Assembly: GCA_040393065.1 (NCBI GenBank)
Contig: JBEBUW010000011.1
Coordinates: forward strand, 4,292 to 68,291
Source: JACCWM01 sp040393065
GTDB taxonomy: Bacteria; Myxococcota_A; Bradymonadia; Bradymonadales; Bradymonadaceae
Reading direction: 5' to 3'
DNA: 64,000 nucleotides
Under the pieces are notes generated by a model, which saw only the letters and a program-made list of their open reading frames with translations, did not search any database and had not been told where the DNA came from. The position numbers and the translations under genes are program-made. Positions 55,351 to 62,721 of the stretch are shown piece by piece. Each line of letters opens with the position of its first letter. The stretch's first letter is position 1.

Positions 55351-55538
55351 TGAAGGGAAAGAATGAAGATTTGGGGAGTCGGGCGATTGGGGTTGATGTT
55401 CAAATCTGATTGGCATAAGTAGTGTGCACCTTAAGAAAGTGGCCTGCTCAGGCTGCTGTTGTTAGAGCCGTTGAGAACTGGTTTCGCCAGATAAAAGCTC
55501 ACAAATCACATCAAACTTAACAATTTGGTAGATCCGTT

Positions 55539-56147
55539 ATGGAGAAAGACCCGCAGCAACGTCTTCTGATCGTTACGCAGGGAGACATCACGCTGATTCC
55601 GCTGAAGGAAGGGGCACTGGTTAATCCTTCGAATACTGGATTGATCTTGAATAGTGGCGTTGGATTGCAGATCGCGCGTCGTGGTGGCCCGCTGATGCAG
55701 CAGACTTTGCATATGGCGCGTAGCCGTTTGAAGAATAATCGTCTGGATCCGGGCAAGTCGGTGGTGACCGATCCGGGTCAGTTGCGTGCGCAGAAGTTGA
55801 TTCATGTCGCGATCATCGGTGCGAAGAAGATCAATGCTCGCTTGATTTCGAGCGCGATTGTCAATGCGTATCATACGGCGGATGAGCTGGGTGTTCGCCA
55901 GCTTGCGTTTCCGGCTGTGGGCGTTGGCGTGGGCGGCTTTACGATGGACAAGTTTCTGGAGATTTTCTGGAAGGTCACATCGGATCTGTTTCCTCGGATG
56001 AAGAATGTGCGGGAAGTTTATCTGTGTATGGACGAGGGCGAGCCGTTTGCGGAGGCTTCGGCCTATGCGGAGTCGAATGGCGCGAAGCTGCCTAAGAGCG
56101 TGAAGTTTGAAATCAATGCGCTGGGGCTGGGGCCGAACTTTTTGTAG
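55539..56147 (+). CDS. Macro-domain protein (ADP-ribose-binding fold)
   Basis: A 202-residue single macro domain. LVNPSNTGLILNSGVGLQIAR corresponds to the ADP-ribose loop 'vNaaN..l..ggGva..i', AIVNAYHTADELG follows, and FPAVGVGVGGFTMD matches the second phosphate-binding loop 'fPaigtGv.G'. Members bind or hydrolyse ADP-ribose derivatives, including protein or nucleic-acid ADP-ribosylation. Isolated by repeats on both sides, with no toxin partner (DarT-like) in the window, so a toxin-antitoxin role is unsupported. A MITE-like half-copy abuts its stop codon. Confidence 0.85.
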   Translation: MEKDPQQRLLIVTQGDITLIPLKEGALVNPSNTGLILNSGVGLQIARRGGPLMQQTLHMARSRLKNNRLDPGKSVVTDPGQLRAQKLIHVAIIGAKKINARLISSAIVNAYHTADELGVRQLAFPAVGVGVGGFTMDKFLEIFWKVTSDLFPRMKNVREVYLCMDEGEPFAEASAYAESNGAKLPKSVKFEINALGLGPNFL

Positions 56148-56197
56148 ACGGCGGGCCTGAATCGACGATCGCTTTGCCGCTACCCTCGGGATGGCCG
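56148..56197 (+). repeat. Left half of MITE-like element
   Basis: 'acggcgggcctgaatcgacg' and 'atcgctttgccgctaccctcgggatggcc' match the copy at 55016. It starts directly at the stop of the macro-domain gene. Confidence 0.65.
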
Positions 56198-56221
56198 AAC
56201 AGATTTGCCGTGATCCATAGA

Positions 56222-56436
56222 GGATTGGGTGGTGCGCGGCAGAGGATTGGGTGGTGCGCGGCAGAGGATTGGGTGGTGCGCGGCGTCACCCCCCGGTTTC
56301 ACCGGGGGCTAGATATCCGCTGCGCTACGCGCGGACTTCGTCCGGCTTCGCGGTGCGTGCGTTTGGGATTGGGTGGTGTGCGACGTTCCCACTCCGGGTA
56401 AGCCCGGGGCGAGTGGCCCGCTGCGCGAGTTATCGG
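56222..56436 (+). repeat. 22-bp triplet and two hairpin-mosaic blocks
   Basis: GGATTGGGTGGTGCGCGGCA plus 'ga' occurs three times with a 22-base step (56222, 56244, 56266; the third unit runs into the next block). It is followed by a hairpin block CCCCCGGTTTCACCGGGGG with 'gctagatatccgctgcgcta' (compare 55076) and a second block 'attgggtggtgtgcgacgtt' with CCGGGTAAGCCCGG. These fill the 308-base spacer before mevalonate kinase; no gene. Confidence 0.75.
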
Positions 56437-56455
56437 CGGAGAGTAGAGGGATAGA

Positions 56456-57379
56456 ATGCGGATAGGGCGCGGGCAGGGTTGTGGCAAGCTGATTTTGTTC
56501 GGGGAACATGCGGTTGTGTATGGGCATGGTGCGGTTGCGTTCGGGTTGGAGCGCGGTGCACGGGCGTGCGTGAAGCAGGGCAGCGGTGCGGTTCGGTTGC
56601 GGATGATGGATGGGGCCGTGAGCGTGGGGGATGTGCGGTTGCGGGAGGCGTTCGGGGTGATGGCGGACGTGTTCGGGGTGGATGCCGGGACGCTTGATGC
56701 GGAAGTCTCGTTGGAGGTTCCGGCCGGGGCGGGGCTGGGTGGGTCGGCGGCGCTGGCCGTGGCGTTGAGTCGGGCAATTGCTGATTTTGTGGGTTTGCAG
56801 GGCGGGGAGCAGGAGGCGCTTGTGGAGCGTGCGGTGGCGTTGTCGGAAGGGGTTTTTCATGGTTCGGCGTCGGGGATTGACCAGGTGGCGGCGATGGGGC
56901 GGGGGCTGTTCGGGTTTCGGCGTCTGGCGGCCGGCGAGCTTGCGATTGAGGCGTTGGAATTGCCGGTGGATTTGAAGCTGGTGGTTTGTCAGGCGGAGGC
57001 CGGGGCTTCGACGTCGGAGATGGTGGGGGGCGTGGCGGCGTTTCGGGCGCGGGAGCCGGAGGTGGTCGAGGCGTTGTTGGCAGAGATCGGGGCAGTGAGT
57101 GGCGCGGCGGTTGAGGCGTTGCAGGCCGGGGATGTGGCGCAGATCGGGGCGTTGATGGACCGGAATCATGGGCTGCTGGGGTCGCTCGGCGTGTCGACGC
57201 CGGCGTTGGAGCGGGCGTGTATGCTGGCCAGGAATGCCGGTGCGGTGGGTGCGAAACTCACGGGCGCGGGAGGGGGCGGGTGTGTGGTGGCGCTTGTCGA
57301 TGGGGATGCTGGCGGTGTAGTGGATGCGTGGAATCTGGCGGGTTTGACTAGTTTTGAGGTCGTGCTGGCCGCCGGGTGA
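56456..57379 (+). CDS. mvk: Mevalonate kinase
   Basis: Phosphorylates mevalonate in the mevalonate isoprenoid pathway. A 307-residue GHMP kinase with the N-terminal GKLILFGEHAVVYGHGAVAF, ATP loop VPAGAGLGGSAALAVALS, the region GVFHGSASGIDQVAA (catalytic aspartate) and the C-terminal motif KLTGAGGGGCVVAL. It forms a two-gene unit with diphosphomevalonate decarboxylase 48 bases downstream; phosphomevalonate kinase is not in the window. Confidence 0.9.
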   Translation: MRIGRGQGCGKLILFGEHAVVYGHGAVAFGLERGARACVKQGSGAVRLRMMDGAVSVGDVRLREAFGVMADVFGVDAGTLDAEVSLEVPAGAGLGGSAALAVALSRAIADFVGLQGGEQEALVERAVALSEGVFHGSASGIDQVAAMGRGLFGFRRLAAGELAIEALELPVDLKLVVCQAEAGASTSEMVGGVAAFRAREPEVVEALLAEIGAVSGAAVEALQAGDVAQIGALMDRNHGLLGSLGVSTPALERACMLARNAGAVGAKLTGAGGGGCVVALVDGDAGGVVDAWNLAGLTSFEVVLAAG

Positions 57380-57427
57380 TGGGCCGGACTTGATGTGTTT
57401 TTGAAGTGTGTTTTGGAGGAGTAATCC

Positions 57428-58405
57428 ATGAGTAAGGCGAGTGCGATCGCGCATCCGAATATTGCATTGGTGAAATACTGGGGTAAGCGCGATGTGCGTT
57501 TGAATTTGCCGGCGGCACCGAGTTTGTCGTTGACGTTGGCGGGCATGGAGACGCGCACGACGGTGGAATTTGATGACTCGTTTGGCGCGGATCATGTGCA
57601 GCTGAATGGCGGGCTGGTGCGGGGCGCAAAGGCTGAGCGTGTGTCGGAGTTTCTGGATCGTGTGCGGCAGATGTCGGGCGAAGATCGTTTTGCGCGCGTG
57701 GTCAGTGAGAACACGTTTCCAACCAGTGCGGGGTTGGCGTCGTCGGCGTCGGGATTTGCGGCGCTGGCGCTGGCTGCGACGCAGGCGGCGGGATTGTCGT
57801 TGAACTCGGATGAGTTGTCGGTGCTGGCGCGGTTGGGCTCGGGTTCGGCGGCGCGCAGCATTCTGGGTGGGTTTGTGGAAATGCGGGCCGGGGAGCGCGC
57901 GGATGGAACGGACGCGTTTGCGGTGCAGGTGGCGGAGGCGCAACACTGGGATTTGCGGTGTCTGGTGGCGATTACGGCCGAGGGCGAGAAATCCGTTGGT
58001 TCCACGGATGGCATGATGGAGACGATGGAAACGTCGATCTTTTATGATGCGTGGATCGCGCATGTGGCGGACGATCTGCAGGTTGCGCGGCAGGCCGTGT
58101 TGGAGCGCGATTTTATGACGCTTGCAACCGTGGCCGAGCGAAGCTGTATGCGGATGCATGCCAGCGCGATGGCGGCCGATCCGGGGATTTTGTACTGGAA
58201 CCCGACGACGGTGCGCCTGATTCATCGGGTGCGGCGTGCGCGGCGTGATGGTTTGCCGGTGTTCTTTACGATCGATGCCGGGCCGCATGTGAAGGTGTTT
58301 TGCCCGGCGAGTGAACGGTCGGCGGTAGAGGCCGTGTTGCAGAGTGTGGAGGGGGTTCAGGGAATACTTGGGACGCGTCCGGGTGGTGGTGTGCGGGCGG
58401 TTTAA
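57428..58405 (+). CDS. mvaD: Diphosphomevalonate decarboxylase
   Basis: ATP-dependent decarboxylation of mevalonate diphosphate to isopentenyl diphosphate. The 325-residue protein shows AIAHPNIALVKYWGKRD (signature), LNLPAAPSLSLTLAG, NTFPTSAGLASSASGFAALA (ATP loop), LARLGSGSAARSILGGFVEM and, near the C-terminus, FFTIDAGPHVKVF with the catalytic aspartate. TTTGGAGGAGTAATCC precedes the ATG. It follows mevalonate kinase and is followed by a long repeat tract. Confidence 0.95.
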   Translation: MSKASAIAHPNIALVKYWGKRDVRLNLPAAPSLSLTLAGMETRTTVEFDDSFGADHVQLNGGLVRGAKAERVSEFLDRVRQMSGEDRFARVVSENTFPTSAGLASSASGFAALALAATQAAGLSLNSDELSVLARLGSGSAARSILGGFVEMRAGERADGTDAFAVQVAEAQHWDLRCLVAITAEGEKSVGSTDGMMETMETSIFYDAWIAHVADDLQVARQAVLERDFMTLATVAERSCMRMHASAMAADPGILYWNPTTVRLIHRVRRARRDGLPVFFTIDAGPHVKVFCPASERSAVEAVLQSVEGVQGILGTRPGGGVRAV

Positions 58406-58420
58406 GGGTGGGGAGTGTGC

Positions 58421-58672
58421 GGTGATGTGCCACGTGTCCCAGGGCCAGAGGCCCAGGGTTGGCACGACGCCAACGTGCTCCGCGGAGGGCAGAGCCCTCG
58501 CTGCGCGGTGGCCCGGTGGTGTTGGGTGGTGTGCGGTGATGTGTAGAGACGTTGGGTGGTTTGCAACGAACCCGGGGGCAGAGGCCCAGGGTTGGCACGA
58601 CGCCAACGTGCTCCGCGGAGGGCAGAGCCCTCGCTGCGCGGTGGCCCGGTGGTGTTGGGTGGTGTGCGTTGC
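58421..58672 (+). repeat. Tandem pair of hairpin-mosaic repeats with a 90-bp exact duplication
   Basis: Bases 58446-58535 and 58579-58668 are identical by inspection (offset 133). They include 'cagaggcccagggttggcac' and 'gtgctccgcggagggcagag'. They sit in the 977-base spacer 58406-59382, which holds only repeats. Confidence 0.85.
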
Positions 58673-58710
58673 TGGCGCAGCATTATTGGGGTTGGAAGGG
58701 GGAAAATTGG

Positions 58711-58995
58711 GTGTGCGGGCGGTCGCGGGTGCGTTTTTTATTTACAAAACGGGTGTGCGGCGGTCGCGGAGGCGATCCGGCGTTTTTTGAAAAGCGAAAA
58801 TCAGGGGCGCGAGGCTCGCGGGCTTGAGTGCGGAGGGTTCGGTCGCGTGCGCGAGGCTTGTGGGTGTGTTTCTTGGTTGGGGGAGGCGTGCGCGAGGCTC
58901 GCGGGTGTGGTTGGGAGTTTTTGGAGTGGGTGTGCGGGTGGTCGCGGGTGCGTTTTTTATTTGTAAAACGGGTGTGCGGGTGGTCGCGGGCGGGG
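58711..58995. repeat. Minisatellite E, about 42-bp period
   Basis: GTGTGCGG recurs at 58711, 58753, 58930 and 58972 (two pairs with 42-base steps). The core 'gcgcgaggct' recurs at 58807, 58849 and 58890 (steps 42 and 41). Units of the first type carry 'gtcgcgggtgcgttttttat' then 'ttacaaaacg'. The array mixes two diverged unit types but keeps the period. Confidence 0.78.
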
Positions 58996-59040
58996 TTTGT
59001 GGGGATTGGGGGGATTGGTGTGGTGTGCGGTGTGGTGGGG

Positions 59041-59377
59041 TGGTGGTGATCGGAGAATTGGGTGGTGTGCGGTGATGTGTAGAGACGTTGGGTGGTTTGC
59101 CACGAACCCAGGGCCAGAGGCCCAGGGCTGGCACGACCAGCGCGCTTCGCAGGGGCCAGAGGCCCCGCTGCGCGGTGCTCCGGTGGTGTTGGGTGGTGTG
59201 CGGTGATGTGTAGAGACGTTGGGTGGTGTGCAACGAACCCAGGGGCAGAGCCCCAGGGCTAGCACGACCAGCGCGCTCCGCGGAGGGCAGAGCCCTCGCT
59301 GCGCGGTGCCCCGGTGGTGTTGTGGATGGTATGCAACGAACCCGGGGGCAGAGCCCTCGCTGCGCGGGTGGTGGGGA
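59041..59377 (+). repeat. Three consecutive hairpin-mosaic repeats
   Basis: Blocks at 59041-59187, 59188-59317 and 59318-59377 (shortened). Each has the 'acgttgggtggtttgccacg' type header, a 'ccagggccagaggcccaggg' or 'ccaggggcagagccccaggg' hairpin and a 'ccgcggagggcagagccctc' hairpin. They end six bases before the stop of the convergent cytochrome gene. Confidence 0.8.
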
Positions 59378-59382
59378 GGGAA

Positions 59383-60030
59383 TTAGTGGTGGTGCATGTG
59401 CATGTGCATGTCGGCCGGGGGCGTGTGGGCGGAGCCGGTGCGTTCCTGCCAGATTTGTTGGCTGACGACTTCCTGGCGGAAGGTGGCGTGGCAGGTGGTG
59501 CAGGCCTGGAGGGTGTGGGCGGTGGCTTTGAGGGTTGCGGCGGAGTCGCGTGCTTTTGCGGCGGCGCCGATGGCGTCGGCGCGGCGGTGAAATTCCAGGG
59601 CCAGTTCGGTGAATCCGGGAGCGCCGGCACCCATGTGGTTACACATCTGTTGCATTTCGGGGGAGGATTCGATGAGGCGTGAGGCGGCAGCGATGGCGTC
59701 CCAGTCGGAGTCGACGAGCCCCTGGGTGATGCGTTGGATGGCGACGAGGTGTTCGTTCATGTTTTGTTTCTGGTGCCAGGCCATCATGGGTTGGAGGGGG
59801 ACGGGCGTGCGGGTGTCGAGGTTGTTGAGCTCGAAGAAGGGGGCGCAGGCGCTGTTGTCGGGGGCGGCCTGTGGGGTGCTTTCGGGAGTGTTTTCGGACG
59901 TGGCGGCTTGCGCGGTTTGCGCGGGTTCGGCGGTGTTGATGGTGTTGATGACGGGGGCCGGTTCGCAGGCTGCGAGGAGAAGGAAGGCTGCGGAGAGCAG
60001 GGAGGCGGGGAAGAGGTGGGGGAATTTCAT
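59383..60030 (-). CDS. Cytochrome c'/c556-like lipoprotein with a Met/His-rich tail
   Basis: The protein has 215 residues. A signal peptide ends in LLLAAC, a lipobox, followed by a Thr/Ala/Pro-rich linker (about 25-60). The C-terminal 130 residues are helical and end in a single heme site CTTCHATFRQE, the position seen in four-helix cytochromes c' and c556. The last residues, MHMHMHHH, could bind copper, nickel or heme iron. The role may be electron transfer or gas/metal binding in the periplasm. Confidence 0.72.
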   Translation of the reverse strand: MKFPHLFPASLLSAAFLLLAACEPAPVINTINTAEPAQTAQAATSENTPESTPQAAPDNSACAPFFELNNLDTRTPVPLQPMMAWHQKQNMNEHLVAIQRITQGLVDSDWDAIAAASRLIESSPEMQQMCNHMGAGAPGFTELALEFHRRADAIGAAAKARDSAATLKATAHTLQACTTCHATFRQEVVSQQIWQERTGSAHTPPADMHMHMHHH

Positions 60031-60141
60031 GGGTACTCCTGAATTGAACGACTGAATCGGTGGCCTGTGGGAACAGGCGTGGCCTACTATCGGAAGGAAA
60101 GGGGCGGGCGTCTACAGGGCTTTTTCGAGGACCTGGACGAG

Positions 60142-61116
60142 CTAGAAAAAATGGGGGGCGGTGAGGAGGACCATCATGTTGCAGGCGGCGTGGTAGAGGG
60201 TCGGTGCCAGGATGGTGCCGGTGCGTTCGCGCAGCCAGCCAAAGAGGAGCGAGGGGAAGAAGACGGAGGCGCGGGTGATGAGGAGGGTGCCGCCGATGGG
60301 GATGAGGACGTGGCCCAGGGCAAAGAGGGCGCTGGTGAGCAGGTTGGCCTGGGTGATGCCGAGGATTTTACGGGTGCCGAGGACTTGCGTGATGCGGGTC
60401 TGGAGGTAGCCGCGGTAGAAATATTCTTCGGGCAGGGCGACGAAAATGAGGTGGGTGAGGGTCCAGAGTAAGATCCAGGTGTAGGAGCGTTTGAGGGTGA
60501 GGGGTTTGTCTGGATTTTCGGTTGTGGTCTGGGCGCCGAGATGTACCGGGAGGGGTTGTGGGGGAATGGTGATGGTTTTGGCATCGAGCGTGAGAGGACG
60601 GGCGTTGGGTTGGAGGGTGTAGAGGTCGCCGTCGGTGGTGATGAGGAAGGGTTGCTGGTTGGTTTTGGTCAGGGAAACCTGGAGATTGTTGTTGTGGGTA
60701 TAGAGCCAGAGGCCGGGGGATTGGGCGAAGTCGTGGGGACGGCCCTGAAGTTCGGCGGGCCACTGGAGGTAGTTTTCGAGAGCGGGTTCAAAGCGGTGGT
60801 CGTTGAACTGCGCGTTCCAGAGGTAGAAGCCGGCGACAAACAGGGGGATGGTGATGGCGGTGGCGGCGGCGGCCCAGAGGGTGGCGCGGGGCCAGCCGAA
60901 GTCGGGCAGGCTGGTGGTGAGGCCGAAGGTTTCGGGGGAGAGTTTTTTGCGGTTCAGCCAGTAGTTGGGGATGAGCACGAAGATGGCGGCGACGATGATG
61001 TAGAGATTCTGGGCGATGAATCCGACCGCAGTGGCGACCAGCGCGGCGGCGAGCACGAGCAGGAAGGTGAGGGCGTAGATGGCTGTGATTTCGCGCTTGA
61101 GGGATGCTGGTTTCAT
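60142..61116 (-). CDS. CPBP-family intramembrane metalloprotease
   Basis: 324 residues with about seven or eight hydrophobic segments and a soluble insertion (about 115-190). The CAAX-protease/Abi (CPBP) motifs are all present: PEEYFYRGYL (EExxxR), SALFALGHVL with the second-motif histidine, and LYHAACNMMVLL (HxxxN). Substrate unknown; family members process prenylated or bacteriocin-related proteins. The ATG at 61116 is 19 bases after the stop of the propeller lipoprotein gene, suggesting one transcript. The longer in-frame extension would overlap that gene. Confidence 0.85.
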   Translation of the reverse strand: MKPASLKREITAIYALTFLLVLAAALVATAVGFIAQNLYIIVAAIFVLIPNYWLNRKKLSPETFGLTTSLPDFGWPRATLWAAAATAITIPLFVAGFYLWNAQFNDHRFEPALENYLQWPAELQGRPHDFAQSPGLWLYTHNNNLQVSLTKTNQQPFLITTDGDLYTLQPNARPLTLDAKTITIPPQPLPVHLGAQTTTENPDKPLTLKRSYTWILLWTLTHLIFVALPEEYFYRGYLQTRITQVLGTRKILGITQANLLTSALFALGHVLIPIGGTLLITRASVFFPSLLFGWLRERTGTILAPTLYHAACNMMVLLTAPHFF

Positions 61117-61135
61117 GGGTTTTTCATGGAGTGAT

Positions 61136-62440
61136 TCATGGAAGTTGTGCGGTGCGGACGGCGCGGACGCTGCGTAGAAGGAGCAGGTTGTTTCGCAGGG
61201 CCAGGTCAAGGGTGCCGGTGGGGGCGGTGGTGACCTGGAGAACGCGGCCGTCGCGGGGATCGAGTTGGTAGATGAGGTTTTCGTGCTCGGGGCGGCGAAG
61301 GAGCAGGTAGATGTGGTCGGCGCTGGTGGCGATGGGCGGGTGATCGACGCCGATTTTGTGGGCGAAGCGGAGGGTGCCTTTTTGGGTGTCGATGCCGTAG
61401 AGGGTGTCGGTGATCTTGATGAATAAAAGATCGTGTTCGGGGGCGACGTGGTGGTAGCTGGTCTGGGGGCGGTCGGGGAGCTGGAGCCGCCAGCGGGGTG
61501 TCATGTCGGGCAGATCGTAGGCGCTGAGGATGGCGTCGGAGGTGTTGTCTGAGATGGCGGGTGCAAAGTACAGGGTCTGGGGATCGGTGGTGTAGAGGGC
61601 GCCGCGGCCTCCCATGATTTCGAAGGCGCGGTGGCGCATTTCGACGCCGTTGAAGGGGTAGCGGCGTGTGATGCCTTTGATGTCGGCGCTGAACAGGCTG
61701 TTGTCGAGGCCGATGGGGCGGGTGCCGGCCCAGAAGTTCATGGAGCCGGTCCAGACGGGTTCACGGGCAAGGGGATCTTCAGCGTCGGGGGAGAGCGGGG
61801 TTGTGTGATCGATGCAGGCGGTCTGGGTTCCGCCTTCCCAGAGGGTGCCGACGCAGACGAGTTTTTCGGAGGGATGGGCGATGAAGCTGCCTCGGAAGTT
61901 GGCGGCGAAGTTCAATGCCTGTTCGCTGCGGTCTAAGAGATAGTGCCAGCGGACGGTGCCGTCGGGGGCATAGGCGACCAGGCGCAGGTTGGAGGCGTCG
62001 TTGGGTGTTTCTTTGTCGGTGTTGGGGACGCCGTAGGCGATGTAGCGGGTGCCGTCGGAGTTGTTGCCAGAGGTGTTGGTAGAGCCGGGATCGTAGGCTT
62101 CGGGGCCGCAGCCGTAGAGGGCGGCGGCTTCTTGCGCAGCGTTGACGGAGGCTTCGGAGATCCAGGGCCAGGGCTGGAGCTTGGCGTTCGGCTCAAAGAT
62201 CTGGTGGCAGCGCGGATAGAGGGCGGATTCGCTCAAGGTGAGGGAAAAAGTTTGGAAGGGGGCAGGGTTTTCGAGGTCTTGCCGGGATGTGGGCGCGTCG
62301 GGAAGGGTCCAGGGGTTGGGCTGGACGGTGGGCGTGGTTTCGGCCTGCCGGGTGGAGGTTTTTTGGGTGTCGGACTTGGGGGCGGTGTCGCAGGCGACGA
62401 GGGTTGTGAGGAGGAGGCTGAGCAAAAGGAAAAGGCGCAC
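61136..62440 (-). CDS. PQQ-like beta-propeller lipoprotein
   Basis: With the GTG at 62440 the protein has 434 residues and begins VRLFLLLSLLLTTLVAC (first residue read as Met), a compact lipoprotein signal (lipobox LVAC). The mature chain carries a propeller with blades such as LSAYDLPDMTPRWRLQLPD, YGIDTQKGTLRFAHKIG and YQLDPRDGRVLQVTTAPTG, recalling BamB/PQQ repeats. An in-frame ATG at 62725 overlaps the upstream helicase stop (ATGA) and would add 95 residues written by two dispersed repeats. The signal peptide itself overlaps a repeat. Neither start has a ribosome site. Confidence 0.65.
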   Translation of the reverse strand: MRLFLLLSLLLTTLVACDTAPKSDTQKTSTRQAETTPTVQPNPWTLPDAPTSRQDLENPAPFQTFSLTLSESALYPRCHQIFEPNAKLQPWPWISEASVNAAQEAAALYGCGPEAYDPGSTNTSGNNSDGTRYIAYGVPNTDKETPNDASNLRLVAYAPDGTVRWHYLLDRSEQALNFAANFRGSFIAHPSEKLVCVGTLWEGGTQTACIDHTTPLSPDAEDPLAREPVWTGSMNFWAGTRPIGLDNSLFSADIKGITRRYPFNGVEMRHRAFEIMGGRGALYTTDPQTLYFAPAISDNTSDAILSAYDLPDMTPRWRLQLPDRPQTSYHHVAPEHDLLFIKITDTLYGIDTQKGTLRFAHKIGVDHPPIATSADHIYLLLRRPEHENLIYQLDPRDGRVLQVTTAPTGTLDLALRNNLLLLRSVRAVRTAQLP

Positions 62441-62482
62441 GCGAAGGCGCGAAGGGTCGAATTGGCGCGAAGGTAAGGTGAA
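62421..62482. repeat. Dispersed 'aaggcgcgaagg' repeat overlapping a gene start
   Basis: 'agcaaaaggaaaaggcgcac', 'gcgaaggcgcgaagggtcga', 'attggcgcgaagg' match 36771-36836 and 51355-51400. It covers the GTG start and first signal-peptide codons of the propeller lipoprotein. Confidence 0.7.
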
Positions 62483-62560
62483 GAAGGGGAATGGGTGGGT
62501 ATCGGTGATCGAGCGCGATTTTATGCGGTGGATATAAGGAAAACGTGCGCGATTTTGTGG

Positions 62561-62668
62561 GGTGGTGATCGGAGAATTGGATGGTTCGCAACGTGCCCAA
62601 GGGCAGAGCCCATGGGTTAGCACAGCGTCAACGTGCTCCGCAGGGGCCAGAGGCCCCGCTGCGCGGGT
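62561..62668 (+). repeat. Dispersed hairpin-mosaic repeat
   Basis: Header 'ggtggtgatcggagaattgg', then 'gcccaagggcagagcccatg' and 'ggggccagaggccccgctgc'. The same order as at 59041. It lies in the in-frame upstream extension of the propeller gene. Confidence 0.72.
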
Positions 62669-62721
62669 GGGGGGGTGGGGGGTGGGGTGGGTGATGTTGG
62701 GAGTGTTGGTGTTGGGGAGTT

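Noticed and set aside
55539..56147. Macro-domain gene as antitoxin of a DarTG-like system
   Set aside because: No ADP-ribosyltransferase gene lies on either side, only repeats.
58344..58966. Several short plus-strand frames after mvaD
   Set aside because: All are composed of hairpin-mosaic repeats and minisatellite E; the shared peptide stretches come from shared DNA repeats.
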